Assembly (NCBI GenBank): GCA_034429275.1
Contig: DAOUFU010000214.1
Span: 1 to 48,585 of the forward strand
Source: DAOUFU01 sp034429275
GTDB taxonomy: Bacteria; Chloroflexota; Anaerolineae; Aggregatilineales; Aggregatilineaceae
DNA: 48,585 nt
Direction: 5' to 3'
Each line of letters opens with the position of its first letter. Positions within the stretch are counted from its first letter, which is position 1. The notes below the pieces were generated by a model. The model searched no databases. It saw nothing but the letters and a program-made list of their open reading frames with translations, and was not told where the DNA came from. Made by a program: the position numbers and the translations under genes. Positions 1-6,710 of this stretch are shown here, piece after piece.

Positions 1-38
1 GCGGCGCGGCCCGGTTTTGGCCGCGCGGGGGTGAGGCC
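1..38. repeat. Palindromic repeat, copy 1 (cut by window edge)
   Basis: Right-hand part of the GGCCTCACCCCC…GGGGGTGAGGCC element family; only the CCGGTTTTGGCC arm and the terminal GGGGGTGAGGCC are inside the window. The same arm is present inverted in the copies at 25909 and 27819. Confidence 0.85.
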
Positions 39-80
39 GGGCAACCCCCACAGTCTCATGCCCCGAAAATGGAATACGCC
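39..80. repeat. Repeat flanking module e
   Basis: This 42-bp stretch abuts repeat copy 1. It matches the reverse complement of 27777-27818 at 40 of 42 positions, where it likewise abuts a palindromic element. Key words are CCACAGTCTCATGCCCCG and AATACGCC. Confidence 0.85.
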
Positions 81-96
81 CAACGTTAAAAGCGCA

Positions 97-125
97 TTGG
101 CGGAACGCGTTTTTTTCAGTATGCT
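97..125 (+). promoter_or_regulatory. Candidate sigma-70-type promoter
   Basis: TTGGCG, a 17-base spacer, then TATGCT, placed about 50 bases before the first small gene. Boxes match the vegetative consensus only partly. Confidence 0.35.
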
Positions 126-172
126 AAGAGCGGTAAATGGTTGCCATACTGACGTTAGCAGGGGAGGGCATC

Positions 173-379
173 ATGGGTCTGGATGATCTGCGCAGCGCGG
201 CGCTGGAACCCGAAGAGAGCGAACAGGATTTTTCGGCGCTGGTGGAGCCGGTTGCCGGAAATGAGCGCCTGTTCGGTATGACGGCGGTGGAGCGGATGTT
301 TGTCTCGATCGGCTGCTTTATCGTCACCAGCCTGGTGGGGTTTGCCATCCTGCTGTTGCTCGACAAAATCGCCGTCTAG
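173..379 (+). CDS. Small single-pass membrane protein (68 aa), unknown function
   Basis: No family was recognised. The first 40 residues are acidic and polar (LEPEESEQDFSALVEP) and the last 25 form one strongly hydrophobic helix (MFVSIGCFIVTSLVGFAILLLL) ending in DKIAV. That suggests a tail-anchored protein with its N-terminus in the cytoplasm. The ATG at 173 was chosen because GGGGAGGG lies 4-11 bases before it; an in-frame ATG at 137 lacks a ribosome site. A candidate promoter lies at 97-125. The next gene, a membrane permease, begins 124 bases downstream on the same strand, so they could be co-transcribed. The good ribosome site, sensible topology and position support a real gene, but nothing indicates its job. 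Confidence 0.6.
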   Translation: MGLDDLRSAALEPEESEQDFSALVEPVAGNERLFGMTAVERMFVSIGCFIVTSLVGFAILLLLDKIAV

Positions 380-503
380 CCGGCCACTGCGATCGCCGTA
401 TGGAGCGCCCGTACCGCTCATTTCGCGGGGTGCGCAGAGCGCTGTAGCGCGGCGGCTGGAGAATTCCGATCACTGCTGATGGGGTTGTCTTGGGGGGGAT
501 GCC

Positions 504-1850
504 ATGCAAAACGCCCGCTCGCGCATGACTCTTGGAGAATGGACCTCGCGAGTCTTCGTCGCACTGTTCCTCTATGTGTTGTTTCTGGGCGCGTGGCGGC
601 TGCGCGATATCCTGCTGCTGGCGTTCTTCGCGACCATTCTGGCGATTGTGCTCCATGTGCCGGTGGCGGCACTTCAGCGCATGGGGCTTCCGCGCGGGCT
701 GAGCGTGCTGATCTCGCTGGTGGGCATGAGCGCCCTGGGGACGCTGCTGGTCGTGCTGATCGTGCCCGTCATGGCCGAGCAGGTGAGCGCCCTGGCCAAT
801 GAACTGCCGGACCTGATGCAGAGTGCGCGAGACCAGTACGATTCGTTGAGCCGCGATTATTCCTGGCTGCCGAAGATCAACTGGGACCAGGTGACCGAGG
901 GCAGCGTGCCCGACTTTGTGATGAACCAGGCCGGGACCATGTCGCGCGAGGTGTTCCCCTTCCTCAGCGGGGTGGGTGGCGCGATCACCAGCCTGTTCTT
1001 CGTGCTGTTGATTGCGATCTTCTTTGTGCTCGAACCCTTTAACTACCTTGAGCTGCTGCTGATGGCAGTGCCGCGCAGCTACCAGCCGCGCGCCCTGGAG
1101 ATTTTTCACCGCCTGGGCACGCTGCTGCAGCGCTGGTTCATCGGGCAGATGATCTCGATGACCAGCAGCGGCATCTTGATCGCGCTGACGACAGGCTTCA
1201 TCTTCAAACTGCCGAATGCGGCGGCGCTGGGCGTGATCGCCGGGGTGATGGAATTTGTGCCCAACTTCGGCTCGATCATCGCGCTGATCCCGGCCATTGT
1301 CATTGCACTGGCCAAAGACCCGATCCTCGTGCCATTCGTGATTCTCAACTACCTGGTGGTCCAGCAGGTGCAGAGCAACATCATCATGCCGCGCATCATG
1401 AGCCGCCAGATTTCGATGCCCGCCGCCGCTATCCTGCTCGCCCAGATCATCGCGGGCGCGCTGTTCGGTGTGATCGGCATCCTGCTGGCGCTGCCGATGG
1501 CGATTGTGGTCAAGGTGCTGCTGCGCGAGGTCTATGTGACCGACCTGCTCAACACCGCCGAGACGCGGATCGAGACGCGCACCCGTGCCAACGGCACGCG
1601 CTTCACGGTGGTGACCAGCCGCGCCCAACGCCCGGAGCAGCTCTCGCCGGGCGAGGCGGCTTCGCTGCTGGCCGCCGGGGAAGATGTCTTCGCGGCGGGC
1701 GAGGGGCAGGTGGTCGAGATCGTCACGCCGCCGTCGCCGGTCGCCGAACAAAACGCGCGCACCCAGCAGGTGGTGCTGGGCGCGATCCTGGCGCTGGTGG
1801 CTGCCCAGGCGCTCGCGCTGATCCATTCACTGCTGTCCTCGCGCGAGTAG
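504..1850 (+). CDS. AI-2E family transporter (PerM/YdiK-like permease)
   Basis: A 448-residue polytopic membrane protein of the AI-2E transporter family (Pfam PF01594, formerly UPF0118). Two N-terminal membrane helices (about residues 13-55) and one at about 70-90 precede a soluble stretch at about 95-150. Four to five more helices follow, including the conserved PNFGSIIALIPAIVIAL and QQVQSNIIMPRIMSRQI regions, the latter matching the family Q-x-x-x-x-N-x-x-x-P-x-x-x motif. The last 80 residues are a polar tail plus a final hydrophobic helix, longer than usual. The family is named for autoinducer-2 export, but many members serve other substrates, including Na+(Li+)/H+ antiport, so the substrate is unknown. 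A G-rich ribosome site precedes the ATG. Confidence 0.85.
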   Translation: MQNARSRMTLGEWTSRVFVALFLYVLFLGAWRLRDILLLAFFATILAIVLHVPVAALQRMGLPRGLSVLISLVGMSALGTLLVVLIVPVMAEQVSALANELPDLMQSARDQYDSLSRDYSWLPKINWDQVTEGSVPDFVMNQAGTMSREVFPFLSGVGGAITSLFFVLLIAIFFVLEPFNYLELLLMAVPRSYQPRALEIFHRLGTLLQRWFIGQMISMTSSGILIALTTGFIFKLPNAAALGVIAGVMEFVPNFGSIIALIPAIVIALAKDPILVPFVILNYLVVQQVQSNIIMPRIMSRQISMPAAAILLAQIIAGALFGVIGILLALPMAIVVKVLLREVYVTDLLNTAETRIETRTRANGTRFTVVTSRAQRPEQLSPGEAASLLAAGEDVFAAGEGQVVEIVTPPSPVAEQNARTQQVVLGAILALVAAQALALIHSLLSSRE

Positions 1851-1926
1851 CGATTTCCGCAACCTGGCCGGGCGGCGCGCGTAATAGTGTGCAGAATGCA
1901 TCGTCCGGTAGGGGGACTGACTCACC

Positions 1927-2409
1927 ATGAAAAACAACGAACGTGTCGGCGTCTTGAGTGGAGCCTTCTTTTTGTTTGGGCTGGCCGCGCTGGTCTGGCT
2001 GGATGCGGTCTGGCCGGGCATCCTGGTGTTGATCGGGCTAACGGCGCTGCCCATCCTGCTGGTCGAGGAAGGGCTGCTGATGACGCTGTGGATCGGCACA
2101 CAGATGAGCCTCTGGCTGGTGGGGCTGCCGCTGCTGATCCGCGCGGGCAAGGTATGGCCGGGCGTGCTGGTGCTGGCCGGGCTGAGCGCGGTGATCGTGG
2201 CCCTGGTCAACCCCGATGACCTGCAAAAGCGCCACAAAGCCAGGCTCGCCGGGCGCACGGCGGACCCCTATTTCGGCAAGGCCAAGCGCGGCATCCCGGT
2301 TCCTGGGCAGTATGCCGACGATGATGACCTGCTCGATGACGAGTGCGACGACTGGAACGACGAGGACGAGGACGCGCCGCCGTCGGCGCGCCGATCCGGG
2401 CATCGATGA
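1927..2409 (+). CDS. LiaF/DUF5668-like membrane protein (160 aa)
   Basis: The first 100 residues hold about four short hydrophobic segments built on W-P-G-I-L-V-L-x-G-L units (VWPGILVLIGL, VWPGVLVLAGL). This is the pattern of the LiaI-LiaF-like/DUF5668 transmembrane region. The tail from residue 100 is hydrophilic and ends in a strongly acidic run (DDDDLLDDECDDWNDEDED). Proteins with this region are often tied to envelope-stress sensing, but the LiaF C-terminal domain is absent, so that role is not assured. The next gene is a paralogue 18 bases downstream with the same architecture, suggesting a tandem duplication and joint action. Confidence 0.65.
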   Translation: MKNNERVGVLSGAFFLFGLAALVWLDAVWPGILVLIGLTALPILLVEEGLLMTLWIGTQMSLWLVGLPLLIRAGKVWPGVLVLAGLSAVIVALVNPDDLQKRHKARLAGRTADPYFGKAKRGIPVPGQYADDDDLLDDECDDWNDEDEDAPPSARRSGHR

Positions 2410-2427
2410 CCTGGCGAGGGTAGGGAG

Positions 2428-2883
2428 ATGGTACCGATTGAACGGCGCAGCATTGGGGACCGGCTGGAAGGGGCCAGCGGCGGGTTCTTTCTGATCGGGC
2501 TGGGCGTGCTGTGGCTGACCGGCCTGAGCTTCTGGCCCTGGATTTTGGCCGTCTTCGCGGTGGATTCCGCGTTCAAAGCGCTGATCAAGCAGGGGCTGCG
2601 CGGCGTCATCTCAAGCGTGTTCTGGCTGGTCGGCTTTCTGGTCCTGTTTACGACCGGCACTTTTTGGCCCGGCATCCTGATCCTGGTCGGTCTCAGCATC
2701 GTGCTGAACGCGGTGATGCCCGCCAGCAGCGAATTCCGCCCCAAAGAGAAGCGCAAGCGCAAAGCCAAGCGCACGCCTGCCGCGCGCCGGCGACCGGTGG
2801 TCTACGACGACGAGGACGAGTGGGACGAACTGGATTACATCCTGGCCGACGACCTGGACCACGACTCCGACCCGGACCGGTGA
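2428..2883 (+). CDS. LiaF/DUF5668-like membrane protein, paralogue of the upstream gene
   Basis: A 151-residue protein with hydrophobic segments FFLIGLGVLWLTGL, FWPWILAVFAV, VFWLVGFLVLF and FWPGILILVGLSIVL, followed by a basic stretch (EKRKRKAKRTPAARRR) and an acidic C-terminus (DDEDEWDELDYILADDLDHD). The membrane part resembles the gene 18 bases upstream, so the pair likely arose by duplication and forms one operon. The ribosome site is GAGGGTAGGGAG directly before the ATG. The charged tail probably lies in the cytoplasm and could bind a partner. Function is unknown. Confidence 0.65.
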   Translation: MVPIERRSIGDRLEGASGGFFLIGLGVLWLTGLSFWPWILAVFAVDSAFKALIKQGLRGVISSVFWLVGFLVLFTTGTFWPGILILVGLSIVLNAVMPASSEFRPKEKRKRKAKRTPAARRRPVVYDDEDEWDELDYILADDLDHDSDPDR

Positions 2884-2930
2884 ACTGCCCATCCGCGCCG
2901 CGTCCCTCACCGCACTGAAAGGCAGCGCCC

Positions 2931-3965
2931 ATGACTATGCCGCTCGCGCATGACGACTGGCCCACCCACGACTGGATCACCGCCGACGCCGCCGCCGTCG
3001 GCATCGACCCGGCGGCGCTCGACCGCGCGGGGGATGTGCTGAACACCCGCTATCCCAACCTCGATACACTGCTGGTGGCCCGCCATGGGCGGCTGGTCTA
3101 TGAGCGCTATGCAGGCACGCAGGCCGGGCGCGACCGCGTGCGCGGCGTGAAATCGGTCACCAAGAGCATCACCGGGCTGCTGGCCGGCATCGCGCTGGAC
3201 AAGGGTGACCTTTCCGGCCTCGACCAGATGATCGGCGCGCTGCTGCCGGAGTCGTTCACCTCGACCAGCGACGAGCGCACGCGCAGCATTCGCATCCGCG
3301 ACCTGCTCACCATGCGCTCTGGCCTGGATTGGCGCGAGTGGGAAGGCAGTACGCTGGAAATGTTCGCCAGCGCGGACTGGGTGCGCTTTGTGCTGGCGCG
3401 CCCGCAGGCCCACGATCCGGGGCAGGTGTTCAAGTACAGCACGGGCGATACTCACCTGCTGGCGGCGGCGATCCAGCGGCAGAGCGGGCTGACCCTGCTC
3501 GATTATGCGGATGCCTACCTGTTTGGGCCGCTCGGAATCACGCAGCGGCGCTGGCTGACCGATCCGCAGGGCATCTGCATCGGCGGCTCGGAGCTGAAGC
3601 TGCGCGCCCGCGATATGGCGAAGATCGGCCTGCTGATGCTGCACGACGGGGTCTGGGACGATCAGCGCATCCTGCCGCCCGGCTGGGCGGCGGAATCGGT
3701 TACGCCGCACGCGGACGCGGGGCCGGGTGGGCGGGACTGCGTGCCGCTGCATTACGGCTACCTGTGGTGGCTGCGCAGCCAGGGGCCGCATCCCAGCGCG
3801 CTGGCGGTGGGCTACGGCGGGCAGTATATCATCACCGTGCCCGCGCTCGACCTGGTGGTGGTGATCATGGGCGACCTGCGCAAGGTGCCCAAAGACTTCA
3901 GCGATAACCGGATGCTGTGCCAGTTCAACCTGGTGCAGGACGTGATCCTGCCGGGCGTAGAATAG
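2931..3965 (+). CDS. Beta-lactamase-family serine hydrolase
   Basis: A 344-residue member of the class C beta-lactamase/penicillin-binding protein-like family (PF00144). The nucleophile motif is S75-V-T-K78 in GVKSVTKSITG. The second motif is Y169-S-T, with Thr in place of the usual Asn. The third-motif region is GYGGQY rather than KTG or HxG. Such replacements are common in family esterases and peptidases, so true beta-lactamase activity is unlikely. No signal peptide is seen, so it is probably cytoplasmic. It converges with the polysaccharide deacetylase, whose stop lies 7 bases away. The substrate cannot be inferred; esterase or D-amino peptidase are alternatives. Confidence 0.85.
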   Translation: MTMPLAHDDWPTHDWITADAAAVGIDPAALDRAGDVLNTRYPNLDTLLVARHGRLVYERYAGTQAGRDRVRGVKSVTKSITGLLAGIALDKGDLSGLDQMIGALLPESFTSTSDERTRSIRIRDLLTMRSGLDWREWEGSTLEMFASADWVRFVLARPQAHDPGQVFKYSTGDTHLLAAAIQRQSGLTLLDYADAYLFGPLGITQRRWLTDPQGICIGGSELKLRARDMAKIGLLMLHDGVWDDQRILPPGWAAESVTPHADAGPGGRDCVPLHYGYLWWLRSQGPHPSALAVGYGGQYIITVPALDLVVVIMGDLRKVPKDFSDNRMLCQFNLVQDVILPGVE

Positions 3966-3972
3966 CGCCGGG

Positions 3973-4899
3973 CTACGAGCCGCCCGTTTCCACCAGCCAC
4001 TTGAATTCGCTGAGGGTGGTGGTGCCGCGAATGCGCACGCGCGGCAGCAGCAGGGGCTGCTCGCTGAGGTGCCGCATCCCGGCGTGAGTCGTCACTGCCG
4101 CCGCGATGCCCACCTGATCGACCACGGTCAGCACCGCGTCGCTGTAGCGCCCGCCCGGATAGCAGAAAAAACGCGGGCGCACGCCGATCTGCGCTTCGAT
4201 GCTCTCCACACTGCCGAGAATCTGGTAGACGAGACAGTCATAATCGCAGCCGACCGAGAGATCGGGATGACTGCGCGAGTGGCTCTGGATCGCCATGCCC
4301 GCGCGGGCCATCGTGCGCGCCTGTTCCCAGGTGAGGTAGCCGGGTGTGCGCGCATCGAGCCATTCGGTCACCACAAAAAACGTGCCGACCATGCCGCGCG
4401 CCCGCAGCAGGCGGAAGGCGTGATCGTAGGCGTCGGCGTAGCCGTCATCGAAGGTGAGCGCGACCGGGCGCGGCGGCAGCGGCTGGCCTTCGCTCAGCGC
4501 GGCGTAGAGGTCGTCCAGCGTGATGGTGGTATAGCCGCTGCGGGCCAGCCACGCCAGCTGCTCGGCGAAGTGGGCGGGCGTCACCGAGAGATCGAGCCGG
4601 TAGCGGTCGGCATCCGGCGGCGGCACGCTGATGTAATGGTACATCAGCACGGGCACGCTGATCCGGCGGCGGGTTTCGTCGGGGTGGGCGGCGGGCTGAT
4701 CGGCGCGGGCCGATGGCGCGGGTTCGCCGACGAGCAGCGCAATCAGCGCAAGCAGGATCGCGAACAGGAGCTTTCCCCCGGAACGTTTGGCCTCACCCCC
4801 GCGCGGCCAATACCGGGCCGCGCCTCCCCCTCTCCAATCGCGATTGGAGAGGGGGAAACTGAGCGAAGCGAAGGAGGGGGTGAGGCCGGTTTCAGGCAT
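3973..4899 (-). CDS. Polysaccharide deacetylase, secreted, with in-frame repeat insertion
   Basis: A NodB-type carbohydrate esterase 4 domain (PF01522). VLMYHYIS opens the domain, LTFDDGYADAYDHA supplies the catalytic/metal aspartates, and SHSRSHPDLS supplies the metal-binding histidines. CYPGGRYSD is the later conserved block. It should remove N-acetyl groups from an envelope or extracellular polysaccharide. The membrane-spanning signal segment (KLLFAILLALIALLVG) starts only at about residue 43, because residues 5-37 are encoded by a complete 99-bp palindromic repeat. Without it the protein would begin with a normal signal peptide. The ATG at 4899 is preferred over a TTG at 4917; no usual start codon occurs between the repeat and the signal segment. 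It lies 31 bases after a glycosyltransferase on the same strand and is probably the last gene of that operon. Confidence 0.85.
   Translation of the reverse strand: MPETGLTPSFASLSFPLSNRDWRGGGAARYWPRGGEAKRSGGKLLFAILLALIALLVGEPAPSARADQPAAHPDETRRRISVPVLMYHYISVPPPDADRYRLDLSVTPAHFAEQLAWLARSGYTTITLDDLYAALSEGQPLPPRPVALTFDDGYADAYDHAFRLLRARGMVGTFFVVTEWLDARTPGYLTWEQARTMARAGMAIQSHSRSHPDLSVGCDYDCLVYQILGSVESIEAQIGVRPRFFCYPGGRYSDAVLTVVDQVGIAAAVTTHAGMRHLSEQPLLLPRVRIRGTTTLSEFKWLVETGGS
4789..4887. repeat. Palindromic repeat, copy 2, inside a coding region
   Basis: Complete 99-bp element from GGCCTCACCCCC to GGGGGTGAGGCC. The inner palindrome at 4826-4855 is a variant with CCAATCGCGATTGG at its centre instead of CCGAAAATTTTCGG; both halves changed together, so the hairpin is kept. 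The length is a multiple of three and the element is open in the reading frame of the deacetylase. Confidence 0.92.
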
Positions 4900-4930
4900 C
4901 AGACGGAATCTCCGCAAAGGTTACCGGTGG

Positions 4931-6547
4931 TCACCGCAGCCGGTCCCAGTAGATGTGGGGTGAGCCGACCCGCATGAAGATCAACCGGTCCATCGGCGGA
5001 AACCACACCGTCTCGTACTGGCCGTTCATGGCGGCATAGGCGGATTGATCGTCCAGCCACACTTCGAGGATCACGTCCGGCTGGAGCTGGCCGATCGAAT
5101 AGGCGTAATCCCATTTCATGTGGCCGGGCTTGTAGTCGGGCATGTACTGGCGGTCGGCGGGCAGGCGGGCGATGGTTTTGTCCACCTTGCCGAGGATGTC
5201 GATATAGGTGCGTTCGGTGAAATAGGGGATGACGCCCACGCCGCTCAGCGCGACGGTGGCGTCGGGCGTGGTCAGCGCGTCGAGCAGCAAGGCCGACTCC
5301 ACCTTGATCTGCGACTCGCCGGAGTAGCGTTCCGGCTTGAGCAGCAGCAGTTGAGGCAGCGAATCGGTGGTCGAGAGGTAGTTGGTGATCACCAGCAGCG
5401 AGGGGATCAGGATGATCATGCCGATGCGCAGCGAGCGCGCGGTGGGGCGTGGGCCGCTCATCACCGTCTCGCCCGCCGCGCGCAGCCCCTGGTAGAAGGC
5501 CGCCAGCGTGAGCATCAGCAGCAGGAAGAGATGTGGCATCCCCAGCGCGAAGTAGCGATTGGCCCCGCCGATGTCTTCCCACGCATCGCCGCCCACGTAG
5601 ATGCTGTAGAGCATCTGCGCGGTGGCGAACCACGCCAGCAGCCGCACCGCGCGGTCCTGGCGGAACAGGAAGATTCCAAACGGCAGCGGGCCAAAGCGCA
5701 CAAACAGCCGGATGAAGATTTCCAGCCCTTCGAGGATGCGCAGCACCAGCGGATAGCCCGCCATCTTGAGATAGTAGGTGTTGGGCAGCCATTCGCCGTA
5801 GTACCAGCGGCGCAGCGCGATCTGCGGCCCCATAAACAGGACCAGCATAACGACCCCGATCAGCGCGTGCCGCCAGAAGCTGCCGCTGCGTCCGCGTTGC
5901 GAACGGTCGTTGAACATCATGAAGGCGGTCAGCGCGCCAAGCGGCACCGCCATATCCATCCGTATCGCGGTAGACGCGCCCAGCAGCACATACGCGCCCC
6001 AGGGCACACGCCCGGCATCGAACGCGCGCAGCGTGAGCAGAGTCGCCCAGGCCAGCACCAGCGTCAGGATGCTGACCTCAGTCCCGCGCAGGCTCCAGAT
6101 GTTGAGCGGCAGGTAAAAGCCGGTGAACAGCGCCGCGCCGATGCCCACCCAGGGATTACCGCTCAGCCGCTCGCCGATGCGCCGCACGACGATCATCGTC
6201 AGTGCCATGAAGACGGCCCCACTGATCAGGATCGGCAGACTGGTCTTAGAGTCGTCCAGCCCGACGCGGTGCCAGAGCGCCATCCATGCCACCCAGCCGG
6301 GGTTGGTGAATCCCTCGACTCGTTCGCCGGTCAGGTTCCACACCAGCCCGTGACCTTCTGCCCAGTGCCTGGCGTAGCGCATCGAGATCATCATGTCGTC
6401 GAACAGCACGTAGTAGCGCTTCGTTTCGAGGATATAGCTGTTGGCGTCGATGGTGGGGCTGGTGCGCAGGATGAACGCGCCCGCATAGAGCAGGTAGCCG
6501 ATCACCAGAAGGGCGAAGAGTGGGGTGGGGCGTCGCAAACGGGCCAT
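4931..6547 (-). CDS. GT-C membrane glycosyltransferase (AftB/ZomB-like)
   Basis: A 538-residue integral membrane protein with roughly ten helices. The N-terminal loop carries D50-D51 in FDDMMISMRYARHW, followed by GHGLVW, GERVEGFTN and PGW. This signature is shared by arabinofuranosyltransferase AftB- and ZomB-like GT-C enzymes, which use polyprenyl-phosphate sugars on the outer face of the membrane. The C-terminal 150 residues form an extracytoplasmic domain. It likely adds a sugar to an envelope glycan, glycolipid or protein; donor and acceptor are unknown. It lies between another GT-C gene and the polysaccharide deacetylase on the same strand, consistent with a small glycan-building operon. 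Confidence 0.75.
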   Translation of the reverse strand: MARLRRPTPLFALLVIGYLLYAGAFILRTSPTIDANSYILETKRYYVLFDDMMISMRYARHWAEGHGLVWNLTGERVEGFTNPGWVAWMALWHRVGLDDSKTSLPILISGAVFMALTMIVVRRIGERLSGNPWVGIGAALFTGFYLPLNIWSLRGTEVSILTLVLAWATLLTLRAFDAGRVPWGAYVLLGASTAIRMDMAVPLGALTAFMMFNDRSQRGRSGSFWRHALIGVVMLVLFMGPQIALRRWYYGEWLPNTYYLKMAGYPLVLRILEGLEIFIRLFVRFGPLPFGIFLFRQDRAVRLLAWFATAQMLYSIYVGGDAWEDIGGANRYFALGMPHLFLLLMLTLAAFYQGLRAAGETVMSGPRPTARSLRIGMIILIPSLLVITNYLSTTDSLPQLLLLKPERYSGESQIKVESALLLDALTTPDATVALSGVGVIPYFTERTYIDILGKVDKTIARLPADRQYMPDYKPGHMKWDYAYSIGQLQPDVILEVWLDDQSAYAAMNGQYETVWFPPMDRLIFMRVGSPHIYWDRLR

Positions 6548-6710
6548 GAGTCGGGTTCTGTGCGCACAAAGGGCCGGATGATCGCCGCGAATTGTACCCG
6601 GAGGGCGGGCAGCCTGCCAGGGGGCGCGAATGCGACAGCGCCCCGCAGCCTCATGCTCCGAACATGAGATAAACCCGTTGGCACCCTTTGCTCACGCTCT
6701 GCGGCGATCC

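Noticed and set aside
2931..3965. Antibiotic-resistance beta-lactamase
   Set aside because: No signal peptide, Thr instead of Asn in the second motif and no KTG motif; the broad serine hydrolase family is more likely.
5045..6667. A 540-codon plus-strand frame opposite the AftB/ZomB-like glycosyltransferase
   Set aside because: Composition is antisense-like (many His, Gln, Asp, Arg) and there is no ribosome site, whereas the minus-strand gene has clear membrane topology.
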